NCBI RefSeq assembly: GCF_030655415.1
Contig: NZ_JAURVN010000006.1
Span: 123,169-187,168, forward strand
Length of the DNA: 64,000 bases
Origin: Herminiimonas sp.
GTDB taxonomy: Bacteria > Pseudomonadota > Gammaproteobacteria > Burkholderiales > Burkholderiaceae
Reading direction: 5' to 3'
Below the pieces are notes generated by a model. That model searched no databases. It was not told the origin of the DNA and was given only the letters and a program-made list of their open reading frames with translations. This document shows, in pieces, positions 9,631 to 18,156 of the stretch. The first letter of the stretch is position 1; each line of letters opens with the position of its first letter. The position numbers were made by a program, and so were the translations under genes.

Positions 9631-10125
9631 TTAGTCCGGTTTGGTTAATCCCAGGCGTTCATGCCATTCGGCAATCGATTCTTCAGGATAAATATCAAAC
9701 TGCTTATCCTGCTTCGTCGCATTGATTTCCACCCACGGTGCTTTGAAGTCCAACATCAGATGCGTATGTTCAGGCGGTATCGGCAAAGGCGTATCGATGG
9801 CTGATGCGAATGGATGGATTAACTCTGGCCAAGTTGGATCGTATAACCACAGCGCGCTACCGCAGCGGCGGCAAAAGTGGCGTTGTCCTGTACTGGTATG
9901 CGTTCGCTCATCACCGGGGTTTTTGAATTTGGCGTGATAAACGCTGATATCGTCAGCACCTTTTACCTTCATGGTGCTGGCATCGGCGCCCAGATTGATC
10001 GCGTAACCGCCACCGCCTTGCGTCTTGCGGCAGATTGAACAGTAGCAGCGTTGGTAGGGATAAGGCGTCGTGCTGTTGACAGAAAAGTGCACTGCGCCGC
10101 AATGACATGATCCTTCAAGTTGCAT
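9631..10125 (-). CDS. GFA/CENP-V family zinc protein
   Basis: 164 residues with the GFA fold signature: GSCHCGAVHF near the N-terminus, CYCSICRKTQG at about 27-35 and FCRRCGSALW at about 90, giving the paired cysteines of two zinc sites. The family takes its name from glutathione-dependent formaldehyde-activating enzyme, but most members have no proven activity, so no reaction is assigned. The start is supported by a GGAGG ribosome-binding site. It appears to be transcribed alone. Confidence 0.88.
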   Translation of the reverse strand: MQLEGSCHCGAVHFSVNSTTPYPYQRCYCSICRKTQGGGGYAINLGADASTMKVKGADDISVYHAKFKNPGDERTHTSTGQRHFCRRCGSALWLYDPTWPELIHPFASAIDTPLPIPPEHTHLMLDFKAPWVEINATKQDKQFDIYPEESIAEWHERLGLTKPD

Positions 10126-10244
10126 AAGGCCTCCGTGTTGGCAGTTCGACTAAACCATATTGAATGGAGCGTTGCTAGTGTCGATTGGTTCGGCGTATGG
10201 CTATTTACTTGACGAAATACTGCAGCGGGAATGTTCGCTAGAAC

Positions 10245-11075
10245 TCAGCGGTAATACTCAAAGAAATCCTTCTTCAAAAATTCTTCCAACTCCGCATTGT
10301 CTTGCACGCGTGCCGACAACATGACGACGCGACCCAGGCGGCGCGATTCCCAGCTGAAGTCGCCGGATTGGCGTTGACGGATCAACTCAATCATCTTGCG
10401 GACAATGGCGGTGTCGATATCGCCATTCAAGCCAGCATCGATTTCCAGCAACTGGCGCGTAGTGTTGCGGCGGCGCTCATCCCAGCCGCGGAAAATCATT
10501 TCTGCCGTGCGTACACCTTTGAATGTCACCTGGAATACGCCGCCACCATCGTTGCGGCCGCGCGATTGCGCTTGCCGCATGCTGTGCTGGATATTCGCTC
10601 TGGCAATTGCATTGTCATCCGGCTGTTCTTCGGTTTCTCTATCGTTGCGATCTGGCGTGCCTGCTGCACGGCGACGTTCGCGTGCGTTATTCAGCATGCT
10701 CATCATGTCGGTCGGTGCGGCTTCTGGCTGGGCTTGTTGCGGCTGGACCGAGACGACTTTTTCTTGCGGCGCTGGTGTCGGCTTTTTACGCGCGACGTCT
10801 TGATCCTTGCGCGCCTTCTCTTTTGGTTTGCCAGCGGCTTTGGTGGCAGGTCGCGTCACGGTGATGGCGGGCGAGGGCGTGGATTTGCTTGAGTTCTCGG
10901 CTGGTGGCAGCAACTGTATCGAGATCGGTGCTGTCATCGAGGTGCCGATTTCTTGCGGCGGGGTCGACTGATGCTCCAGCGCAAATAGCAGGATCGCAAT
11001 ATGGAACAACACTGATAGCACTAAACCGATGGTGCTGCGGTTACGTGCGTTGGCAAGAATGGAATTGGACTTCAT
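10245..11075 (-). CDS. Membrane-anchored protein with TonB-like N-terminus
   Basis: 276 residues from the ATG at 11075; a longer frame starts at 11102 with a poor N-terminus. A short cytoplasmic tail is followed by one membrane helix (TIGLVLSVLFHIAILLFAL), then a stretch with PISIQLLPPAE and a Pro/Lys/Ala/Gln-rich linker to about residue 135, as in TonB/TolA-type spacers. The C-terminal about 110 residues (VFQVTFKGVRTAEMIFRGW) form a compact domain that is not the TonB YP-box domain. No ExbB/ExbD or TolQ/R genes are nearby. Function unknown; I infer a periplasm-spanning anchor. Confidence 0.7.
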   Translation of the reverse strand: MKSNSILANARNRSTIGLVLSVLFHIAILLFALEHQSTPPQEIGTSMTAPISIQLLPPAENSSKSTPSPAITVTRPATKAAGKPKEKARKDQDVARKKPTPAPQEKVVSVQPQQAQPEAAPTDMMSMLNNARERRRAAGTPDRNDRETEEQPDDNAIARANIQHSMRQAQSRGRNDGGGVFQVTFKGVRTAEMIFRGWDERRRNTTRQLLEIDAGLNGDIDTAIVRKMIELIRQRQSGDFSWESRRLGRVVMLSARVQDNAELEEFLKKDFFEYYR

Positions 11076-11252
11076 CTTCGACAGCAGGTGGAAACTGCAC
11101 ACATTATGGACTTCTCTGGGATATTTGTTTCGCCAAATATTGCTCCGCGGATTGTCCGCTACCTATATAAGGCAGTCAGCCCGGCACTAAAGTTCGACAG
11201 ATTGAATACTTAAGCAGACATCGGCGTCAGCGCAGGTGATTTTCTTCGTACA

Positions 11253-11876
11253 ATGGCAACGCTATTCGCAACTATTGCATGCAATTTTCGCCTGGAAAAC
11301 AGAATCAAATTGAAAAAGTCACAAGATAAAGTCGCTGCAGATATATTAGCTGCGGATATAAATGGTGATGTGTCTGCTGAGGTATGTGTGGTCTCGCCAC
11401 CTTTATACATAGTCAAAACTTCTACCATCCACGGCACCGGCATTTTTGCGCGCAGGACTATAGAACCCGGCGCATGCATCGTTGAATACCAGGGCGAACG
11501 CATCATGTGGGAAGTTGCACAAGACCGTGCCGATGCCGAAGGCCCGCTCAATCACACTTACTTCTTTAGTCTGAATGATGGCCGCATCATTGATGGTGGC
11601 AGTGGCGGTAACGAAGCGCGCTTCATCAATCACTCGTGCGAGCCCAATTGCGAAGCGGTTGAACATGACGATGGCCGCGTCTATATCTATTCAGTAGTGG
11701 AAATTGCCGCTGGCGAAGAACTCAGCTACGACTACGCATTGATCTTTGAAGAGCGTCACACGCCCGCCGTCAAAAAGGCATTCGCCTGTTATTGCGGCGC
11801 GCCTAGTTGCAGCGGATCGATGTTGATGCCCAAGCGCTCGGCCAGATATCGCGCGCAAAAAGCACTGTCTAAATGA
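11253..11876 (+). CDS. SET-domain protein-lysine methyltransferase
   Basis: 207 residues. The SET signature runs from about residue 60: GTGIFARRTIEPG, then NEARFINHSCEPNCE (the NHS AdoMet-pocket motif) and GEELSYDY with the catalytic tyrosine. A post-SET zinc motif CYCGAPSCSG follows near the C-terminus. Family members transfer methyl groups from AdoMet to protein lysines; the bacterial target is unknown. The ATG at 11253 lacks a good ribosome-binding site and the first 45 residues are not conserved-looking, so the true start may be further in. It is divergent from the TonB-like gene, with about 180 bases between them. Confidence 0.88.
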   Translation: MATLFATIACNFRLENRIKLKKSQDKVAADILAADINGDVSAEVCVVSPPLYIVKTSTIHGTGIFARRTIEPGACIVEYQGERIMWEVAQDRADAEGPLNHTYFFSLNDGRIIDGGSGGNEARFINHSCEPNCEAVEHDDGRVYIYSVVEIAAGEELSYDYALIFEERHTPAVKKAFACYCGAPSCSGSMLMPKRSARYRAQKALSK

Positions 11877-11946
11877 ATTAAATCTTAAGTAGAAGCAAAA
11901 CTCTGAATGAGCAACCAGCTCATTCAAAACTCCCCCTCAAAATACA

Positions 11947-11982
11947 AAAACGGCATCCGACGGCATCCGGATTTGCCGTTTT
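11947..11982 (+). terminator. Terminator after the SET gene
   Basis: AAAACGGCA and TGCCGTTTT form a 9-bp stem around a loop that contains a second copy of CGGCATCCG. The 3' arm ends in a short T run. Confidence 0.75.
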
Positions 11983-12685
11983 CATCGCGTTGCAAAATCC
12001 ATTTTCATCATCAGTTGCGGCAATGCCGTCAGGGAATTTTGTGTAACAGATAGCAACGTCTTATTGCTTAAAATGATAACTGCTATAAAAAAATCGCATA
12101 TCCGCATCCGCACATCGTTTCTTCTCAATTCCGCGTTAAATCCTTTATTCATAAGGCTTTCAGAAGATTTCGCGTCGCAATAAAAATGTTAAATTCAGAA
12201 ATTATAAGTATAACTACGTATTGTTGGGGTGGGTCTACCTACGTATATTCCATCGAAAATTTAACGGGTATTTAACAGTACCTTGAGATTGCTGAGGTTC
12301 ATTCAACTCACCACGTTTTTTCTGATTTGCGTTTTTATGACGCCGCCGGTTCGCCGGCAACCGGGAATGCCCAACGCTTGGCACAAACGGTAGCGAGATC
12401 AGATCAAGCCGGGTTGTTTGCTCCAAAGATGGTTTTTTCATGCAAGCGTGAAGGTGTACATGATCAAACCAAACGTCTTGGCGATTCTTGATCGGATCAG
12501 CAAGACGAAAGGCGGAACGGCGATCGACCGGACCACGTAGTGGCTGCCTTAAAACTGAAACCTTGAGAGGCCTTTGCACTTTGCTTAGGCAAATATTTAA
12601 TCCAAGCATTAGCTGTCTGGCCGCAAGACCAGATGATTGATGGACATGAGGAACACATGATGGCAACTTTTAACGGAGCATCCAA
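11983..12685. other. Long non-coding region upstream of the OxlT-like gene
   Basis: About 700 bases with no convincing gene. Open frames here have non-protein-like composition. The first 230 bases are AT-rich and may hold the promoter. Two copies of TACGTA occur at 12215-12220 and 12240-12245, around a GGGGTGGGTCTACC core. The downstream part is GC-richer and may be a long 5' leader. Many in-frame stops were seen. Confidence 0.5.
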
Positions 12686-14008
12686 ATGAGCGGCGGACCA
12701 GCAGTAGCATTAGATAAACCAGTATCCAACAAGCGTTGGTGGCAGCTGGTAGTCGGCGTCATTTGTATGATCGCAACCGCGAACATTCAATACGCATGGA
12801 CATTGTTCGTTCCAGAAATCCAAGAAACATTTGGCTGGAAACGTGCAGAAATTCAAATCACATTTACCATTTTCGTTCTGGTACAAACCTGGCTCGCACC
12901 GATTGAAGGTTACTTCATCGATAAATTGGGCCCACGCCTGATGGTCGCATTCGGCGCGATCTTCATCGGTTTTGCTTGGTACTTGAACTCGCAAGCTACT
13001 ACTCTGACAGCGTTCTACGTTGGCGCAGTGTTCGGTGGTATCGGCGTCGGTTCGATCTACGCAACATGTATCAACAATGCGTTGAAATGGTTCCCGGACC
13101 GTCGCGGCTTGGCAGTTGGCTTGACCGCTGGTGGTTACGGTGCTGGTTCCGCTGCAACGATTTTGCCTATCGCGGCAATGATCGAATCATCGGGCTTCCA
13201 AGCAACGTTCTTGTTCTTCGGTATCTTGCAAGGTGGCCTGGCATTCGTTGCTGCATGGTTCCTGCGTTCGCCACTCAAAGGTGAAATTCAAGTATCGAGC
13301 AAACTGGTACAAGCTACTCGTGATTACACATTGAAAGAAGCGCTGAACACAAAACTGTTCTGGCTCATGTTCTTCATGTTCATCTGCGTAGTTACCGGCG
13401 GCATGATGGCTGTTGCTCAGCTCGGCGTTATCGCTAGCGATCTGGGTGTGAAAGAGTTCGAAGTCGATATGTACTTCTTTGTCATGGCAGCGTTGCCACT
13501 GGCACTGATGCTCGATCGCATCATGAACGGTATCTCCCGTCCATTGTTTGGCTGGATCTCAGACAACATCGGCCGTGAAAAAACCATGGTTATTGCGTTC
13601 ACACTGGAAGGCTTCGGCATTATTGCTCTGGGCTACTTCGGTCACAACCCATGGGCGTTCTTGATCTTGTCCGGCGTCGTGTTCTTGGCATGGGGCGAAG
13701 TTTATTCCCTGTTCTCGGCTCTGGCTGGCGATGCATTCGGTACCAAGCACATCGGTAAAATCTACGGCGTGTTGTACACCGCTAAAGGTATCGGCGCATT
13801 GTTCGTACCAGTCGGTAACTTGATGATGGAAGCAACCGGCACATGGTCTACCGTTCTGTACACAGTTGCATGTATGGATCTGACCGCCGCAGTATTGGCT
13901 ATCGTAGCCCTCCGACCAACGCTGGCAAAACACGTCGCGTTGTCCAAGGAGAAGCTCGCGAAAGAGAATGCTGCAGCTGCTGGTAACCCATCAGGCGCAC
14001 ACGCTTAA
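12686..14008 (+). CDS. OxlT-like MFS oxalate/formate-family antiporter
   Basis: 440 residues with 12 predicted membrane helices and the MFS motif (YFIDKLGPRLM) after helix 2. The layout matches the oxalate/formate antiporter family: IQYAWTLFVPEI in helix 1, a conserved arginine before helix 8 (NGISRPLFGWISDNIGRE) and a lysine in YTAKGIGALF of helix 11, the counterparts of the Arg272 and Lys355 reported to bind carboxylates in Oxalobacter OxlT. No oxalate decarboxylase is nearby, so the substrate is inferred as a small carboxylate. Codon choice looks markedly uniform (GTT/GGT/GGC, AAA), suggesting high expression. Confidence 0.85.
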   Translation: MSGGPAVALDKPVSNKRWWQLVVGVICMIATANIQYAWTLFVPEIQETFGWKRAEIQITFTIFVLVQTWLAPIEGYFIDKLGPRLMVAFGAIFIGFAWYLNSQATTLTAFYVGAVFGGIGVGSIYATCINNALKWFPDRRGLAVGLTAGGYGAGSAATILPIAAMIESSGFQATFLFFGILQGGLAFVAAWFLRSPLKGEIQVSSKLVQATRDYTLKEALNTKLFWLMFFMFICVVTGGMMAVAQLGVIASDLGVKEFEVDMYFFVMAALPLALMLDRIMNGISRPLFGWISDNIGREKTMVIAFTLEGFGIIALGYFGHNPWAFLILSGVVFLAWGEVYSLFSALAGDAFGTKHIGKIYGVLYTAKGIGALFVPVGNLMMEATGTWSTVLYTVACMDLTAAVLAIVALRPTLAKHVALSKEKLAKENAAAAGNPSGAHA

Positions 14009-14048
14009 GTAGTAGTTTCCCCTAGTAGTAAATCGGTCTCAACTTTCA

Positions 14049-14073
14049 GGGCTCCTTCGGGAGCCCTTTTTTT
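14049..14073 (+). terminator. Terminator after the OxlT-like gene
   Basis: GGGCTCC-TTCG-GGAGCCC is a stable UUCG-capped 7-bp stem followed by seven T residues. Confidence 0.95.
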
Positions 14074-14080
14074 ATTTGGT

Positions 14081-14097
14081 ATCCCATATTCATGGGA
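14081..14097. repeat. Inverted repeat ATCCCAT/ATGGGA
   Basis: TCCCAT-ATTC-ATGGGA is a 6-bp dyad about 200 bases upstream of the GGDEF-EAL gene. A near-identical perfect palindrome occurs at 24480-24497. It could be an operator, but this is not established. Confidence 0.4.
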
Positions 14098-14299
14098 GTG
14101 CTTACTTATTAGTCATCCAATAATGTGGACTATCTCCGACAAGCGCGGAGAATTAGTTTTATGTGGGAATAAACCTTCGAAAAAAGCTTAAGCTGGCTTG
14201 CAGCGTAATTAATTGAACTAGTGCGGCTACAACAGTCGTTGCAAAGAACAAATAAAGCGGTCCGACACGATCACCCAGCGGTTTCTTGGAGTAGGTCAA

Positions 14300-16801
14300 A
14301 TGAGTTTAGATAATAAGGACGCTACTGAAGACTTGGCACTGAGTGTCGATGTTCAGGATTGCTTGCCTCAGATAAGCGATAGCGCATTTAATCAGCACTA
14401 CAAAGCCATCGTGGACTCATCTGATGACGCAGTCATCAGCAAAAACCTCTTGGGAATCGTGACTAGCTGGAACGCTGGAGCGCACCGGCTGTTTGGTTAT
14501 ACAGCCGATGAAATGATTGGGCATTCACTGCTGAAATTATTTCCGCCGGATAAAAAGAACGAAGAGCGATTCATACTCGAAAAAATCATCGCTGGTGAAA
14601 AAGTCGATCACTTCGAAACCGTCCGTATCCGCAAGGACGGCAAGCAGCTTGATATCTCTGTCACCATCTCGCCGATCTACGATCAGCAAGGCACAGTAAT
14701 CGGTGCATCCAAGGTCGCACGCGACATCACCGAGCGTCTGCGTAGCGAAATGAAGGCACAACAGTTCCAGGCGATAGTGCAATCGTCCGACGACGCGATC
14801 GTCAGCAAATCGCTGGATGGGATCATAAACAGTTGGAACGCCGGTGCGCAAACCATGTTTGGCTACAGCGCAGAAGAAATGATAGGCCAGTCCATGTTGG
14901 TCTTGCTGCCAGCAGATAGACAAGACGAAGAAGCCTCGATTCTTAATCGCTTACGCAAGGGCGAAAAAGTCGATCACTTCGAAACAGTGCGCGTCCGCAA
15001 AGACGGCGAGCTAATCGATGTATCTGTCTCAATTTCTCCTATTTGTGATAACACTGGCCGCGTAATAGGCGCCTCCAAGATCGCACGTGATATTACCAAT
15101 CAAAAGAAAGCGAACGCGCGCCTCGAACTGACCTCACGTGTCTTCACCAACACGAACGAAGCAATTATTGTCACCGATGCGCAATGCATCATCATCGAAG
15201 TCAACGAAGCCTTCACTAATATCTCCGGTTACTCGCGCGAAGACGTGGTCGGTTCGTCGCCTATGATGTTCAGTTCCAGTCGTCAAGGGCCAGAAGTATT
15301 TATAGACATGGCAAGCAGTTTGGCCATCGACGGCAAATATGAAGGCGAGTTATGGAGCCGTCGCAAAACTGGCGAGAGCTACGCGGGATACTTGAAGGTC
15401 AGTGTCGTAAGGGATGCTGACCACAACATCCAAAATTACGTCGCATTGTTTGCTGACATCACCTCTTTGCGTATCAAGCAAGAACAGCTTGAACATCTGG
15501 CACATTTTGATGCGCTCACCGATTTGCCGAACCGCATACTACTGTCAGATCGCCTGAATCAAGCAATGGCAGTCAGCCAGCGTACACAAACCTCACTCGC
15601 CGTCCTCTATCTTGACCTCGATGGCTTCAAGGAAATTAACGACGAGTATGGTCACAATGTTGGTGATGAAGTGCTGGTTGCCGTGTCAAAGAATATGAAG
15701 ACTACCTTGCGTAATGTGGATACGCTGGCGCGTATCGGTGGTGATGAATATGCAGTCGTGCTGGCTGATGTACAGGGGCCGCATCAATGCGGTCGCATGG
15801 TTGATCGCGTATTACGTGCCTGCGCTGAACCAGTGGTGGTGGATGGCAAGCTTTTGCGAATATCCGCCAGTATAGGGGTCACGATTTATCCGCTGGACAA
15901 CGTCGATGCCGATCAACTACTACGTCATGCTGACCGTGCGATGTACGAAGCCAAGCAGGCTGGCAAAAATCGATTTCACATCTTTGATTCCGAGCTTGAT
16001 GCTGAAGTGAAGACGCGCAGCCAGCAACACGAAAGAATTCGGCAGGCATTGAATGCAGAGGAATTTTTTCTGCGCTATCAGCCCAAGGTCAACATGCGCA
16101 CCGGCGCCATCATCGGTTTAGAAGCATTGATACGCTGGCACCATCCGCAGCTAGGGCAACTGGCACCGGATGCATTTCTGCCCGCGATTGAGTGCCATCC
16201 GTTGAGCGAAGAGGTAGGCGAGTGGGTAATGAACGCAGCGCTGAAGCAGATGGATGCGTGGCGCAAGGCCGGGCTTAATATTTCTGTCAGCGTCAATATC
16301 GCCGCACGACAATTACAGCAGAAGGATTTTGCGAAGCGTCTGGCTGTTGCCTTGGCCAAATACCCAGAAGTTCATCCGCATGATCTCGATCTAGAGATTT
16401 TGGAAACCAGCGCACTGCAGGATATTCATGCCGTGTCAGATGTGATACGCGATTGCCAGCAATGTGGCGTGCGTTTCTCTGTTGATGATTTCGGCACCGG
16501 CTATTCATCGCTGACTTACCTCAGACATTTTCCTGCAGAGACGCTCAAGATAGATCACAGCTTTGTCGGCAACATGCTGGAAGACTGCGAAAATCTCGCC
16601 ATTGTCCAAGCTGTGATTGGCCTGGCAACGGCCTTCCACCGAGATGTGATTGCAGAAGGCGTAGAGACAGTTGAAATCGGTGAAAAATTACTAGAGCTGG
16701 GTTGTGAATTAGGCCAGGGCTACGGTATCGCCAAACCGTTGCTGGCTGCAGAAGTCCCGGATTGGGTCGCTAACTGGCGCTCTTACCCGTCCTGGAAATA
16801 A
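14300..16801 (+). CDS. PAS-PAS-PAS-GGDEF-EAL c-di-GMP turnover protein
   Basis: 833 residues with no membrane helix. Two very similar PAS domains lie at about 32-150 and 155-270, both with SWNAGA and FETVR.RKDG, a product of internal duplication. A third PAS at 280-395 is followed by GGDEF at about 400-560 and EAL at about 575-825. The cyclase site reads GGDEY with an RxxD inhibitory site (RNVD) five residues before it. The phosphodiesterase site reads EALIRW with DDFGTGYSS. Both active sites look intact, so it may make and/or degrade c-di-GMP under control of the PAS sensors. A GGAG ribosome-binding site supports the start. Confidence 0.94.
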   Translation: MSLDNKDATEDLALSVDVQDCLPQISDSAFNQHYKAIVDSSDDAVISKNLLGIVTSWNAGAHRLFGYTADEMIGHSLLKLFPPDKKNEERFILEKIIAGEKVDHFETVRIRKDGKQLDISVTISPIYDQQGTVIGASKVARDITERLRSEMKAQQFQAIVQSSDDAIVSKSLDGIINSWNAGAQTMFGYSAEEMIGQSMLVLLPADRQDEEASILNRLRKGEKVDHFETVRVRKDGELIDVSVSISPICDNTGRVIGASKIARDITNQKKANARLELTSRVFTNTNEAIIVTDAQCIIIEVNEAFTNISGYSREDVVGSSPMMFSSSRQGPEVFIDMASSLAIDGKYEGELWSRRKTGESYAGYLKVSVVRDADHNIQNYVALFADITSLRIKQEQLEHLAHFDALTDLPNRILLSDRLNQAMAVSQRTQTSLAVLYLDLDGFKEINDEYGHNVGDEVLVAVSKNMKTTLRNVDTLARIGGDEYAVVLADVQGPHQCGRMVDRVLRACAEPVVVDGKLLRISASIGVTIYPLDNVDADQLLRHADRAMYEAKQAGKNRFHIFDSELDAEVKTRSQQHERIRQALNAEEFFLRYQPKVNMRTGAIIGLEALIRWHHPQLGQLAPDAFLPAIECHPLSEEVGEWVMNAALKQMDAWRKAGLNISVSVNIAARQLQQKDFAKRLAVALAKYPEVHPHDLDLEILETSALQDIHAVSDVIRDCQQCGVRFSVDDFGTGYSSLTYLRHFPAETLKIDHSFVGNMLEDCENLAIVQAVIGLATAFHRDVIAEGVETVEIGEKLLELGCELGQGYGIAKPLLAAEVPDWVANWRSYPSWK

Positions 16802-16822
16802 GTCTTCAATCGAGATTAGTAA

Positions 16823-16854
16823 AATTGCGCAGCGACTTTAGTCACTGCGCAATT
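16823..16854. terminator. Bidirectional terminator-like hairpin
   Basis: AATTGCGCAG and CTGCGCAATT pair over 10 bp with an inner GACT/AGTC stem. It lies between the convergent GGDEF-EAL and tautomerase genes. The T run is better on the minus strand. Confidence 0.75.
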
Positions 16855-16864
16855 CAAAAGACAA

Positions 16865-17086
16865 TTAGCCAGCCTTTTTCTTTTCAGCTTCACGCTTGCG
16901 CAAGGTCGTGACGTTCTCGCGATTCACGCCCCAGTTATCCATTTCAACTTCATCGATGATGACAAAAGTCGTCGCCGGATTCTTGTTCAATACGCGACTC
17001 AGCAAATCGGTCGCACCTTCAATCAAAGCCAGCTTTTGTTCTGCAGTGACGCCTTCACGGGTAATGCGGATATTGACGTATGGCAT
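16865..17086 (-). CDS. 4-oxalocrotonate tautomerase family protein
   Basis: 73 residues, beginning MPYVNIRITREG: after removal of Met the catalytic Pro1 is exposed, as in 4-oxalocrotonate tautomerases. Length and the segment GATDLLSRVLNKNPATTFVII fit the family. The biological substrate is unknown. It lies about 130 bases downstream of an SDR gene in the same direction and may share its transcript. Confidence 0.9.
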   Translation of the reverse strand: MPYVNIRITREGVTAEQKLALIEGATDLLSRVLNKNPATTFVIIDEVEMDNWGVNRENVTTLRKREAEKKKAG

Positions 17087-17218
17087 GGTGAGTTCTCCTT
17101 CGGGTTTGGATTAATCGTTCGTTGAATGTTCTCTGCACCGGCGCATTGCCAATGACAGAGAACAATTTTCAAAACAGGCCGACCACTGTTTGCAGTATCA
17201 GCAGTGCTGTCTATCTTA

Positions 17219-17980
17219 TTACCAGGTGCCAGCCGTTGCACCGCCATCCACTGCCAGCACTACGCCGGTCGTGAATTGCGATTCGGTCAGGTACAACACT
17301 GCATCGACTACATCCTTGGTGACGCCGGTGGTTCCTGTAGGCGCCAAGCGACGGAAGAATGCTTGCGTTGCTTCATCATCGCTATGCATAGGCGTCTTGA
17401 TGATGCCGGGTGCGACAGCGTTGACCTTGACGTTCGATGCGGCGAGTTCGATGGCGAGGCCGCGTGTTGCATGGTTCAAGCCGCCTTTGATCAGCACCGG
17501 CAACAAGGCCGGTACCAATGCATTCGGCTGCATTGCGATGCTCGCAGTGATTGTGACGATGTGGCCTTGTTGATTGGCGACCATGTGCGCGGCTGCTTCC
17601 TGCGTTGGGTAGAAGAAGCCCTTCAAGTTGGTATCGACGATCGTGTTCAAATCATCTTCGGTGTAATCGACCACTGGTTTGGCGGTAAAGATGCCCGCGT
17701 TATTGATCAGGATGTCGACTTTGCCGAAGGCCGCAATCGCGACTGCGAACAGTTTTTTTGCGGTCGCAGCTTGTGCGATGTCGCCAGCCACCAGCAGAAA
17801 GTTTTGTGGCGAGCCTAGTTTTTCCGCTGCGGTTTGCAAGCGCGCCATCGTGCGTGCATTGCCGACCACGTTGTAACCGCGTTTCAAATATTCCTCTGCG
17901 ATCGCATAGCCGATGCCGCTTGATGCGCCTGTGACGATCACTGTTTTGTTGCTGGTGTTTGGTGCTGTGCTCATTTTCAA
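17219..17980 (-). CDS. SDR-family protein with altered catalytic tyrosine
   Basis: 253 residues with the classical SDR cofactor motif TGASSGIGYA near residue 18, NNAG at about 92 and the structural PG motif (VAPGIIKTPM). The usual YxxxK catalytic motif reads PVLIK, so the lysine is present but the tyrosine position is proline; the serine of TITAS is kept. I believe a subgroup of SDRs with this change exists. Activity as a normal oxidoreductase is therefore doubtful. It is divergent from a LysR regulator that probably controls it, and upstream of a small tautomerase. Confidence 0.85.
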   Translation of the reverse strand: MKMSTAPNTSNKTVIVTGASSGIGYAIAEEYLKRGYNVVGNARTMARLQTAAEKLGSPQNFLLVAGDIAQAATAKKLFAVAIAAFGKVDILINNAGIFTAKPVVDYTEDDLNTIVDTNLKGFFYPTQEAAAHMVANQQGHIVTITASIAMQPNALVPALLPVLIKGGLNHATRGLAIELAASNVKVNAVAPGIIKTPMHSDDEATQAFFRRLAPTGTTGVTKDVVDAVLYLTESQFTTGVVLAVDGGATAGTW

Positions 17981-18156
17981 ATCCTCAATAAAGTATGTAA
18001 GTGCGCAGCGCCTTGTTGCTCGAATTCGATACTTGGTACTGCGGCAGCGGGTGGTTTGTGTTCCCGATGTGATGAACTATACTTATGCCGATTGAAGTGA
18101 TAAATACAGGTTTAAGCAAATTACCTGATACCTGATGTAACTAATGAAAGACGCTG

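Noticed and set aside
12235..12666. Open frame of 143 residues on the minus strand upstream of the OxlT-like gene
   Set aside because: No ribosome-binding site, no domain and atypical composition. It lies in what looks like a leader region.
14049..14073. Possible CRISPR-like or repeat structure near 14 kb
   Set aside because: It is a single UUCG terminator and one separate inverted repeat; there are no spaced direct repeats anywhere in the window.
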